Assembly: GCA_030604195.1 (NCBI GenBank)
Contig: JAUVWI010000019.1
Coordinates: 1-51,684 of the forward strand
Reading direction: 5' to 3'
DNA length: 51,684 bases
Origin: Spirochaetales bacterium
Lineage (GTDB): Bacteria > Spirochaetota > Spirochaetia > SZUA-6 > DRHE01
How positions within the stretch are numbered: position 1 is the first letter of the stretch; every line of letters begins with the position of its first letter. Below are positions 43,254 to 50,501 of this stretch, piece after piece. The notes under the pieces are model-generated. The model had not been told where the DNA came from, did no database searches, and was given only the letters and a program-made list of their open reading frames with translations. The translations under genes were made by a program, and so were the position numbers.

Positions 43254-44617
43254 GCTTGAGAGATGAGGATATTCTAAGGGATAAATGCGGGGTCTTCGGC
43301 ATCTGGGGTGTTGAAAAACCTGCGGAATTTGTATACCTGGGGCTGCATAACCTGCAGCACAGGGGCCAGGAGAGCTGCGGCATTGTGACCACATCATCCC
43401 GAAAATTCTACAGTCATTTCGGTATGGGCATAGTAAATGAAATATTTACCGCCGATATACTCCATGGTTTAAAGGGCAGGGCAGCTATCGGCCATAACCG
43501 TTATTCCACCAGGGGTTCCTCTACCATAGAAAACTCTCAACCCTTAACTGCGGAGACCCGGAAGGGCATGGTGGCTATTGCCCACAATGGCCAATTTGCC
43601 AACTGCCGGAGCCTTAAGAAGGAATTACAGGAAGAGGGGTGTATATTCAAGACAGATAGTGATACCGAGATTATCCTGCACAAATTCGCCCGTTCCAAAG
43701 AGAAAGATATTTCCCGCATAATATCTGCCGCTTTTGCGGGTGTGAAACCCGCTTATTCCGCATTGCTGCTTACCCGCAAAGAGCTGATCGCGGTCAGGGA
43801 TCCCTCCGGAGTAAGGCCCCTGGTTATAGGGAAAGTAGGCAAAGGCTTTGCAGTCGCTTCGGAAACTACGGCCTTTGACATTATCGGGGGGGAGTATATA
43901 GATGAGGTAAAACCCGGTGAGCTGGTAATAATCGATGATAATGGTTTAAGAAGGGAAGAGCTGCAGCCGCCGGCAGAGGAGCTGCGCTGCATATTTGAGT
44001 ATATCTATTTTGCCAGGCCCGACAGTTTCCTCTTCGGCAGTGAGGTTTCTACCAGTGAAATACGCAAGGAGCTTGGCCGCCGGTTATACCGGGAGCATCC
44101 TGCGGAAGCGGATATTGTGATTCCCGTACCGGACTCCAGTACCGCTGCCGCGCTTGGTTACAGCCGGGAATCCGGCATTCCCTTTGATTTCGGCCTGATC
44201 CGCAGCCACTACATTGGCAGGACATTTATTGAGCCCACTCAGGCTATCCGGGATGCCAAGGTACGCAAGAAATATAACCCCGACCGCTCGGTAATCCGGG
44301 ACAGGAGGGTGGTGCTGGTGGAAGATTCCGTGGTGCGCGGCACTACTCTGAAGAACCTGATCCGTATTCTGCGGGATTTCGGCGCCAGGGAAATTCATAT
44401 CAGGGTCTCTTCTCCTCCCTACAGGCACAGCTGTTACCTGGGTATCAATACAGCGGAAACGAGCCGCCTTATTGCCTCCCGCTATTCTGTGAAGAAGATC
44501 TGCATCTTTCTCGGAGCCGATTCCCTGGGTTATCTGAGTGAGCAGGGCCTGCTTGACAATAAATATTTGCATGGCGGTTTCTGTACCTACTGCTTTAACG
44601 GCAAGCAGAAAATCTGA
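43250..44617 (+). CDS. purF: PRPP amidotransferase, iron-sulfur type
   Basis: 455 aa from a GTG that overlaps the purB stop (GTGA). It makes phosphoribosylamine from PRPP and glutamine, the first committed step. A short propeptide (MSLRDEDILRDK) precedes Cys13 of CGVFGIWG, the N-terminal nucleophile released by self-cleavage. IGHNRYSTRG and HNGQFAN are glutaminase motifs; VVLVEDSVVRGTTL is the PRPP loop. Cysteines in ELRCIFEY, RHSCYLG and the final CTYC fit the four ligands of the [4Fe-4S] cluster of the Bacillus type, so oxygen sensitivity is expected. Last gene of the operon; the 60 nt downstream show no clear T-run terminator. Confidence 0.95.
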   Translation: MSLRDEDILRDKCGVFGIWGVEKPAEFVYLGLHNLQHRGQESCGIVTTSSRKFYSHFGMGIVNEIFTADILHGLKGRAAIGHNRYSTRGSSTIENSQPLTAETRKGMVAIAHNGQFANCRSLKKELQEEGCIFKTDSDTEIILHKFARSKEKDISRIISAAFAGVKPAYSALLLTRKELIAVRDPSGVRPLVIGKVGKGFAVASETTAFDIIGGEYIDEVKPGELVIIDDNGLRREELQPPAEELRCIFEYIYFARPDSFLFGSEVSTSEIRKELGRRLYREHPAEADIVIPVPDSSTAAALGYSRESGIPFDFGLIRSHYIGRTFIEPTQAIRDAKVRKKYNPDRSVIRDRRVVLVEDSVVRGTTLKNLIRILRDFGAREIHIRVSSPPYRHSCYLGINTAETSRLIASRYSVKKICIFLGADSLGYLSEQGLLDNKYLHGGFCTYCFNGKQKI

Positions 44618-44677
44618 CCGGTGGAACCTTCAGGCGGCAGCCAGGGGCCTTAAGCCGGCAGATCTAAATTAACAAAG

Positions 44678-44920
44678 CTAAGCGAGCAGTTCCCGGAGTT
44701 CTTGTTCCCATAGCAGTTCGAGGTGGTAAGAGGTAATCTCCTCACCAATATTGCTTTGAGTCGAGATTCTGTACACGCGGTAGGCTATTATTCTTGCTGT
44801 TTTCAAGGGCAGTTCCAGAGGATTTCCATTAATGTCAACCAATTGGTTTATGCTCAAGGGGCGATTAATTTCCTGTGCATCCCCCTCCGGATAGATAATT
44901 TTCCTGGTGTAAAGCTGCAT
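44678..44920 (-). CDS. Small hypothetical protein
   Basis: 80 aa, mixed beta/alpha, no signal peptide and no membrane segment (IIYPEGDAQEINRPLS, DINGNPLELPLKTARIIAYR, HLELLWEQELRELL). The composition is protein-like and the frame is preferred over the overlapping plus-strand frame 44723-44926, which is Val/Cys/Ile-rich without structure. No family is named. It lacks a ribosome site; a TATAGT ends 7 nt before the ATG, so it may be leaderless. It is convergent with purF and divergent from the lipoprotein gene at 45039. Confidence 0.55.
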   Translation of the reverse strand: MQLYTRKIIYPEGDAQEINRPLSINQLVDINGNPLELPLKTARIIAYRVYRISTQSNIGEEITSYHLELLWEQELRELLA

Positions 44921-44927
44921 GTTTAAA

Positions 44928-44954
44928 ACTATATCTATTGGGCGGAGTATTCAA
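44928..44954 (-). promoter_or_regulatory. Putative leaderless promoter of the small hypothetical gene
   Basis: On the minus strand: TTGAAT (44949-44954), 15-nt spacer, TATAGT (44928-44933), 7 nt, ATG at 44920. No ribosome site. The spacer is shorter than usual. Confidence 0.35.
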
Positions 44955-45038
44955 CCGGGTAAAAGCGGCGGGAAAGAGCGGTTAAATTGCCTGCCTCTTC
45001 GCTGGATATTTATTTTAGACGGCTGTAAAATAGCTGGA

Positions 45039-45713
45039 ATGAGGTTAATTATATATATTTCAGTTCTGTTTGTTTCTTTGTCCTATTTTGCTTCTTGCGC
45101 CTCAGCGCCCGGGAGGATAAGGGAAGAGAGTAGGGTGCAAGCCCTGCCTGAAGCCGGTCGAGTGCAGGCAACCCTGGCTGAAGGAGCCGGATACGTGCTC
45201 GGTAAGGAGAGCCTTAATATCCGCGGGAAAAAATTTGCTCTGGACTGTACCGGTGTTGTGCTGGCCATCTACTATTATGCCGGCCTTGATCTGGCCGGGG
45301 ATTTTCCAAAATACAGCGGCAATGGCGTTACCCGCCTCTATAAAAGCCTGGAGCAGGAAAAGCTCTTATACAATACAAATCAGCCTGAGACCGGGGATAT
45401 TATCTTCTGGGACAACACCTATGACAGGAATAAAGACGGCAGGTTGAATGATACCCTTACCCATGTAGCCATGGTGGTAACCTCAAAAAAAGATGGCACA
45501 ATTGAATACATTCATCATAATTACCGGAAAGGCATAATAATAGAATACATGAACCTGCTGAATCCGGATGTCTTTCAGAAGCTTGATAGGGGCGAAATGA
45601 GGATTATCAATTCACCTATGCGCATGAAGACAGCCGGTAAAAGCCACGGGGAAAAATGGCTTTCCAGCCAGCTCTATAAAATCTTCGGCAGGGGATATCT
45701 GCTCACTCCGTGA
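45039..45713 (+). CDS. NlpC/P60-like (papain-fold) lipoprotein
   Basis: 224 aa from ATG 45039; the longer frame from 44919 is rejected because the signal peptide RLIIYISVLFVSLSYFASC starts here and gives a lipobox (FASC). Residues ~65-200 look like a papain-like peptidase: ALDCTGVVLAIYYYAG supplies the Cys nucleophile in the D-C-T/S-G context of NlpC/P60, GDIIFWDNTYDRN is the usual G-D-x-x-F-W strand, and THVAMVVTS carries the candidate His. DRNKDGRLND could bind calcium. The probable role is cell-wall peptide hydrolysis at the inner face of the outer membrane or the periplasm. A TAAAAT ends 7 nt before the ATG and no clear ribosome site is present. Confidence 0.75.
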   Translation: MRLIIYISVLFVSLSYFASCASAPGRIREESRVQALPEAGRVQATLAEGAGYVLGKESLNIRGKKFALDCTGVVLAIYYYAGLDLAGDFPKYSGNGVTRLYKSLEQEKLLYNTNQPETGDIIFWDNTYDRNKDGRLNDTLTHVAMVVTSKKDGTIEYIHHNYRKGIIIEYMNLLNPDVFQKLDRGEMRIINSPMRMKTAGKSHGEKWLSSQLYKIFGRGYLLTP

Positions 45714-45771
45714 ATTAAAAGCTAAGTCGCGCTTTGACAGGAGAACAGGGTGAGGGCGGCAATCTTATGAG

Positions 45772-46377
45772 CTAAGTGAACATTAAAAAAATATGTTCGA
45801 CTATTCCCGGGATTTCATCACGAGGCGGCTTATCCTCTTTCCAGGCGGCCCAGATTCCGAATATTACACCTCTTATGGTTTGAAGAATCATTACCGGTGA
45901 AAAAGTGTTGTGAATTTCCTTCTTTTCCTGGGCGCGCTTGATTTGTTCGAGCATAGTGGTATCTGCGTCTCTGTAAGTCTGCAGGTAATGATTAATAGCA
46001 ATAGAGTCATCTTCATGTTCCGGATCAAGGCAGAGGGGAAAGACCTGGCTCAGAATAATTTGTAGTATTTCCTGGTTATCATAGTAGAACTCAAGGATCA
46101 AAGTAACCATTTCCTTTAAATTGGCAAGAGGGCTCTTAGTCAAGCCCTGCCAGTGTTCATTATCCAGAGAGAAATCATGGTACTTCTGGCCTAGAATTGT
46201 GTCGATGATCTCCGGGATGCTCTTGTGATAGTAATAGAGTGCGCTGGTATCCATTCCCAGGGCCTGGGCAATATCCCCCATGGATGTGTTTTTTCCGTAT
46301 TTGGTCAGTAATTTTTCGGCCTCTTCAAGGATCATCACCCTTTTTTTTTGGAGACGCTGATTTGTTTTTTTAGCCAT
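45772..46377 (-). CDS. TetR/AcrR-family transcriptional regulator
   Basis: 201 aa. The start is ATG 46377 (AKKTNQRLQKK) because AGGAGAAAATA directly precedes it; the longer frame from 46416 reads through that site. Residues ~10-56 form the helix-turn-helix (ILEEAEKLLTKYGKNTSMGDIAQALGM..ALYYYHKS, typical of TetR), and the rest is helical ligand-binding domain. It is divergent from the aminotransferase operon with a 184-nt spacer, the usual place for a local repressor. The inducer is probably an intermediate of that pathway. A 20-bp inverted repeat at 46464-46483 is a candidate operator. Confidence 0.88.
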   Translation of the reverse strand: MAKKTNQRLQKKRVMILEEAEKLLTKYGKNTSMGDIAQALGMDTSALYYYHKSIPEIIDTILGQKYHDFSLDNEHWQGLTKSPLANLKEMVTLILEFYYDNQEILQIILSQVFPLCLDPEHEDDSIAINHYLQTYRDADTTMLEQIKRAQEKKEIHNTFSPVMILQTIRGVIFGIWAAWKEDKPPRDEIPGIVEHIFLMFT

Positions 46378-46463
46378 TATTTTCTCCTGGAATTGAAGCT
46401 GCAAGATAACCGCCATTATCTTCTTTTAACCATACCAGCCAGGCAAGAGTTTTTCTACAGGAA

Positions 46464-46483
46464 ATTATAAATATTATTATAAT
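46464..46483. promoter_or_regulatory. Candidate TetR operator (inverted repeat)
   Basis: ATTATAA, 6-nt spacer, TTATAAT, perfectly symmetrical arms. A second, gapless palindrome (TATTTTAAAATA, 46499-46510) lies between it and the -35. The region is AT-rich, so chance symmetry is possible, but the position between the divergent starts is what an autoregulated TetR pair would need. Confidence 0.4.
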
Positions 46484-46524
46484 ACTTCTAAAAAATTTTA
46501 TTTTAAAATATTTAAAAATATCGT

Positions 46525-46554
46525 TTGACAAATGTCTTATCTAGCGAATATAAT
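46525..46554 (+). promoter_or_regulatory. Consensus promoter of the aminotransferase operon, leaderless
   Basis: TTGACA (46525-46530), 18-nt spacer, TATAAT (46549-46554): both hexamers are perfect. The usual start point is at 46561-46562, and the in-frame ATG at 46562 is therefore at the very 5' end of the RNA. The earlier in-frame ATGs at 46532 and 46553 lie between or inside the promoter elements and cannot be on this transcript. Confidence 0.65.
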
Positions 46555-46561
46555 GAAAAAG

Positions 46562-47932
46562 ATGGCTGAAAAAGGCATTCTAATACCCAGAGATTTTACT
46601 AAAAAAATGCTGACTGCGGTTCGCGCTCAAGGAATCTATATCTATGATGAAGCGGGTAAAAACTACATCGACGGCTGTTCAGGAGCGCTGGTATCGGGTA
46701 TAGGGCACGCTATTCCCGAAGTAATAGAAGCCATTCACAGGCAGATGCAGGCACTCAACTTTGCTCATCCCTCGCGCTGGCGCAACACGGCAACTGAGGA
46801 GGCTGCCCGGGCCATTGCCCGGATCACTCCGGGTGATTTGAATTATATCTGGCTTGTATGCGGGGGGAGTGAGGCTGTAGAATCCGCAATCAAAATATCA
46901 CGCCAATATTTCGTAGAAAGGGACGGGAGCGGCTCCTCAAAGCATCTTATTGTGGGCCGCTGGAATTCTTACCATGGCTCTACACTGGGCGCAATGGCAG
47001 TCGCAGGTAACATGTCCAGGCGCCGTATCTTTGCGCCTATGTTTAAAGAGCACCCCAAAATTCCTCCCCATTACTGCTATAGATGCCCATATGGGCTTGA
47101 ATACCCGGCTTGTAATCTTACCTGTGCGCGTGAGCTTGAAAATGTGATTCAGCGGGAGGGGGCGGATAATGTGGCGGCCTTTATTGCTGAGCCTATTGTT
47201 GGTTCAACTGTGGGGGCGCTTGTTCCTCCGGATGAATACTGGCCTTTGATCAGGGAAATCTGCAATCGTTACGATATCCTGCTCATAGCGGATGAGATTA
47301 TGACCGGAATAGGCAGAACAGGAAAACCATTCTGTGTGGATCACTGGGATGTTGTCCCTGATATTATTGCCTCGGCTAAGGGTATGGCTGCAGGTTATGT
47401 GCCGGCCGGCGGTATATTCGTTAAAGAGGCAATCGCTGAAGCCATTAAAAATGGAAGCGGCCATTTCCAGAACGGTCATACATATAACGCAAACCCGGTA
47501 AGCGCTGCTGCGGTTACTGCAGTCCTTGGCTATATCAATAAAAACAATTTAATCGAGAATGCGCGTGTGCAGGGTGAGCTTTTAGGCGAATTGATGGCCG
47601 GGCTTATAGATATCCCAATAGTGGGTGAGATTCGGGGTAAGGGGCTTATGCGGGGGGTTGAGATTGTTGCCAATAAAAAGACGCGAAAGCCTTTTCAGAG
47701 CAGCATTGGCGCTTCCGGTGTAGTAAGTGCTGAATGTATGAAAAGAGGCCTGGTTGTTTATCCTGCAGGAGGAATGGTGAATGGTGTGGAGGGAGATAAC
47801 TTTCTTGTGGCTCCTCCCCTGATTGTTAATGAGAATCATATAAAAGAGATTGTGTCTATTCTTGAGGAGAGCCTTACTGCGGCTTCGGATGTTCTGCTAA
47901 AGGGAGGTATGAATGGCAAAAAAAATAATTAA
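46562..47932 (+). CDS. Class III PLP aminotransferase (YodT-like, putative beta-amino acid type)
   Basis: 456 aa from ATG 46562, the first start downstream of the promoter; a longer frame from 46532 would begin inside the promoter. Fold-type I landmarks: IYIYDEAGKNYIDGCSGALV at the start, GGSEAVESAIKISR, YHGSTLGAMAVAG, AFIAEPIVG, IADEIMTGIGRTG with the PLP-binding Asp, and the Schiff-base Lys in SAKGMAAGY. The segment HYCYRCPYGLEYPACNLTCA is typical of the branch that contains Bacillus YodT. With a CoA-transferase and a thiolase downstream, the product is probably a 3-oxo acid, so the donor would be a 3-amino acid. The last codons overlap the CoA-transferase A gene by 20 nt. Confidence 0.88.
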   Translation: MAEKGILIPRDFTKKMLTAVRAQGIYIYDEAGKNYIDGCSGALVSGIGHAIPEVIEAIHRQMQALNFAHPSRWRNTATEEAARAIARITPGDLNYIWLVCGGSEAVESAIKISRQYFVERDGSGSSKHLIVGRWNSYHGSTLGAMAVAGNMSRRRIFAPMFKEHPKIPPHYCYRCPYGLEYPACNLTCARELENVIQREGADNVAAFIAEPIVGSTVGALVPPDEYWPLIREICNRYDILLIADEIMTGIGRTGKPFCVDHWDVVPDIIASAKGMAAGYVPAGGIFVKEAIAEAIKNGSGHFQNGHTYNANPVSAAAVTAVLGYINKNNLIENARVQGELLGELMAGLIDIPIVGEIRGKGLMRGVEIVANKKTRKPFQSSIGASGVVSAECMKRGLVVYPAGGMVNGVEGDNFLVAPPLIVNENHIKEIVSILEESLTAASDVLLKGGMNGKKNN

Positions 47933-48602
47933 GCCGGTCCTGTCGGCAAACGAGGCAATCAGATGCATAAAAGAGGGAAGCACCATCATGGTAGGAGGTT
48001 TCAACTACGGAGGAATTCCATATACTCTGGTTGATTCTCTTATCGATGCGAATATCAAGGAACTCACCCTCATATGCAATGACACTGCATATGAAGATGT
48101 TGGTCACGGCAGGCTTATTAAAAACGGTCAGGTAAAAAAGGTTATTGCCTCGCATGTAGGATTGAACAAAGCCACTCAAGCTCTTTTCAATGAAAAAAAA
48201 CTGGAACTTGAATTGGTCCCCCAGGGAAGCTTTGTGGAAAGAATCAGGGCCGGCGGTTTTGGTCTGGGAGGCATTTTAACTCCCACCGGGGTGGGTACGG
48301 TTGCAGAAGAGAACAAGAGAATAATAGAAGTAAATGGCAAGAAGTTCATTCTCGAGCTCCCCCTTACAGCCGATGTGGCCCTTATAAGGGCTTTTAAAGC
48401 AGACAGATACGGCAACCTGATTTACTTCGGCACTAACCGTAATTTCAATCCTGCAATGGCAACGGCGGCGGAAATAGTAATAGCTGAAGTTGATGCTATT
48501 CTGGAAGCCGGAGCGTTCAATCCAAACGATGTTATTACACCGGGGATCCTGGTGGATATTTTGGTTTTGAAGGGGGATTCATACTATGCTTCCCGTACTT
48601 GA
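47913..48602 (+). CDS. 3-oxoacid/acetate CoA-transferase, subunit A (AtoD/CtfA/YodS-like)
   Basis: 229 aa. AGGGAGGT precedes the ATG. The family pattern is complete: GSTIMVGGFNYGGIP near the start, ELTLICNDTAYEDVG, SHVGLNKATQALF, LVPQGSFVERIRAGGFGLGG, LTPTGVGTVAEE and RNFNPAMATAA. The A subunit shapes the CoA site; the catalytic Glu is in subunit B. It pairs with the next gene, which begins 17 nt before this one stops. Confidence 0.93.
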   Translation: MAKKIIKPVLSANEAIRCIKEGSTIMVGGFNYGGIPYTLVDSLIDANIKELTLICNDTAYEDVGHGRLIKNGQVKKVIASHVGLNKATQALFNEKKLELELVPQGSFVERIRAGGFGLGGILTPTGVGTVAEENKRIIEVNGKKFILELPLTADVALIRAFKADRYGNLIYFGTNRNFNPAMATAAEIVIAEVDAILEAGAFNPNDVITPGILVDILVLKGDSYYASRT

Positions 48603-49272
48603 AGAAGAGCAGGCTAGGCACCGAATAGCAAAACGAATTGCTCTGGAATTTCACCAGGGAGATGTTGTCAATCTGGGAATAGGTATTCCAACCCTGGTTT
48701 CTGATTATATTCCCGAGGGTATCCGGATTGTCTTCCAGACTGAGAACGGGGTTGTCGGCGCCGGGCCCAAACCGGAACAGGATGATTGGCGTTTTATTGG
48801 CGCAGGAGGCCGTTGCTTAAGCCTTATGTGTGGTTCCGCCTTAATTGCCAGCGATTTCAGTTTCGGCCTGATCAGGGGCGGACATCTGGATTACACTGTG
48901 CTCGGCGCGCTGCAGGTGGATGGTGAAGCAAATCTTGCCAATTGGTGGATACCCGGTAAGATGGTGCCGGGAATGGGCGGGGCTATGGATCTGGTGACCG
49001 GTGTAAAAAATATTATCATAGCTACCGGCCATACCAATAAAAAGGGTGCAGCAAAACTGGTAAAAAAATGCAATTTGCCGTTTACAGGTGTTGGGGTTGT
49101 AAGCATGGTAGTTACTGAATATTGCCTTATGCGTTTCCCGGAGAAAAAGATGACCCTCTTCGAACTTGCTCCGGAAGTGAGCATTGATGATTTAAGGAAG
49201 GTAACCGAAGCGGATTTCGCTGTAAGCGAATCACTTTGCCTGATGAAGGGAATGGAAAATGGCCAGGAATAG
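48586..49272 (+). CDS. 3-oxoacid/acetate CoA-transferase, subunit B (AtoA/CtfB/YodR-like)
   Basis: 228 aa. VVNLGIGIPTLVSDYIP opens the fold; the catalytic Glu is in FQTENGVVGAG (E-N-G motif). GGHLDYTVLGALQVD, WWIPGKMVPGMGGAMDL and ITAT-like IIIATGHTNKKG follow in the expected order. The pair moves CoA from an acyl-CoA donor to an acid acceptor through a glutamyl-CoA intermediate. In this operon the acceptor is presumably the 3-oxo acid made by the aminotransferase. Overlaps subunit A by 17 nt. Confidence 0.93.
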   Translation: MLPVLEEEQARHRIAKRIALEFHQGDVVNLGIGIPTLVSDYIPEGIRIVFQTENGVVGAGPKPEQDDWRFIGAGGRCLSLMCGSALIASDFSFGLIRGGHLDYTVLGALQVDGEANLANWWIPGKMVPGMGGAMDLVTGVKNIIIATGHTNKKGAAKLVKKCNLPFTGVGVVSMVVTEYCLMRFPEKKMTLFELAPEVSIDDLRKVTEADFAVSESLCLMKGMENGQE

Positions 49273-49293
49273 GGAGATCAGGAATAGGGAGAT
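49264..49293 (+). repeat. Perfect 15-bp tandem duplication across the subunit B stop and the thiolase ribosome site
   Basis: Two copies of CAGGAATAGGGAGAT, 49264-49278 and 49279-49293. The first copy contains the TAG stop of the subunit B gene; both contain AGGGAG, so the thiolase has a doubled ribosome site. Confidence 0.9.
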
Positions 49294-49299
49294 GAAATT

Positions 49300-50481
49300 T
49301 TGCAAAAAGCAGTTATTCTGAGCGCCTGCAGGACTGCCGGTGGAAAATTCGGCGGCAGCCTTAAGTCAAAGGAGGCGAGCGATCTCGGCGCTGTTGTAAT
49401 TGCCGAGGCGGTAAAACGGTCAGCCATGCCCCCTGAAGATATTGAAGAGGTTATAATGGGTAATGGCTGGCAGAGCGGGGTTGGACCGAATCCTGCTAGA
49501 ATAGCCACCTGGAAATCCCGGGTGGTTGAAGATGTACCGGCCGTTACAGTGAACAAGCGGTGCGGCTCCGGTTTAAAGTCAGTAATGCAGATAGCCGACC
49601 GGGTTCGCCTTGGTGACATCAAGGCCGGAGTGGCCGGCGGCATGGAGAGTACCTCAAACACACCATACATATTGCCGGAGGCGCGCTGGGGACATGTTAT
49701 GGGAGAGAAGAAGGTCCTGGATGTGCTCCACAAAGACGGCTTCATATGCCCTTTAGCTGATATGCTGATGGGAGAGACTGCTGAGCTGCTTGCTGAGGAA
49801 TACGGCATCTCCAGGGAAGAGCAGGACGCCTTTGCCCTGGAAAGCCATCGCAAGGCGGTTTCTGCGATCGAGGCGGGGAAATTCAAGGATGAAATTGTTC
49901 CCGTAGCTGTGCGCTTAAAAAAAGAAGAAATAATTTTCGCCAGGGATGAGAACCCGAGAAAAGGCACAAGTATAGAAAAATTAGCAGGGCTGCCAACCAT
50001 ATTTAAAAAAGACGGAACAGTAACAGCCGGTTCCAGCTCAAGCCTGTGCGACGCCGGGAGCGCCCTGGTAATTGCCGGCGGCAGCTGGGCTGCAGCCGGG
50101 GGCTATCAACCCATGGCTGAAATACTCGGATATGCAAGCGCAACCGTTAAACCCGATCACATGGGTTTAGGGCCGGTTAAAGCCTGTGCAAAAGCCCTTG
50201 AGATAGCGGGTCTGAAGCTTGAAGACATGGATCTAATCGAGCTCAACGAAGCCTTTGCCGTGCAGGTGTTAGCGGTTCAAAAGGAGCTGCCCTTTGCCAT
50301 GGAAAAATGCAATGTTCACGGCGGAGCAATTGCGCTCGGGCACCCAATTGGGGCTACGGGAGCGAAAATACTCACCACTCTTCTATATGCGCTCCGAACG
50401 TACGACAGGGAACATGGTTTGGCCACGGCCTGTATAGGCGGCGGGCAGGGCATAGCCCTGGTAGTGAGGCGTCTGAGGTAA
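49300..50481 (+). CDS. Acetyl-CoA acetyltransferase / 3-oxoacyl-CoA thiolase
   Basis: 393 aa from a TTG start with AGGGAG upstream; an ATG at 49292 is out of frame. The thiolase signatures are intact: nucleophile Cys in NKRCGSGLKS (near residue 90), LNEAFAVQ, catalytic His in GGAIALGHPIGATGA and second Cys in ACIGGGQGI. It cleaves 3-oxoacyl-CoA with CoA to acetyl-CoA and a shorter acyl-CoA, or runs in reverse. The position after the CoA-transferase genes suggests the cleavage direction. Twenty nt separate it from the transporter gene. Confidence 0.94.
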   Translation: MQKAVILSACRTAGGKFGGSLKSKEASDLGAVVIAEAVKRSAMPPEDIEEVIMGNGWQSGVGPNPARIATWKSRVVEDVPAVTVNKRCGSGLKSVMQIADRVRLGDIKAGVAGGMESTSNTPYILPEARWGHVMGEKKVLDVLHKDGFICPLADMLMGETAELLAEEYGISREEQDAFALESHRKAVSAIEAGKFKDEIVPVAVRLKKEEIIFARDENPRKGTSIEKLAGLPTIFKKDGTVTAGSSSSLCDAGSALVIAGGSWAAAGGYQPMAEILGYASATVKPDHMGLGPVKACAKALEIAGLKLEDMDLIELNEAFAVQVLAVQKELPFAMEKCNVHGGAIALGHPIGATGAKILTTLLYALRTYDREHGLATACIGGGQGIALVVRRLR

Positions 50482-50501
50482 TATGGCTGAAGGGAAAAAT
50501 C

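Noticed and set aside
44723-44926. Plus-strand frame overlapping the small hypothetical gene
   Set aside because: Val/Cys-rich translation without structure; the minus-strand frame looks more like a protein and has a promoter-like element.
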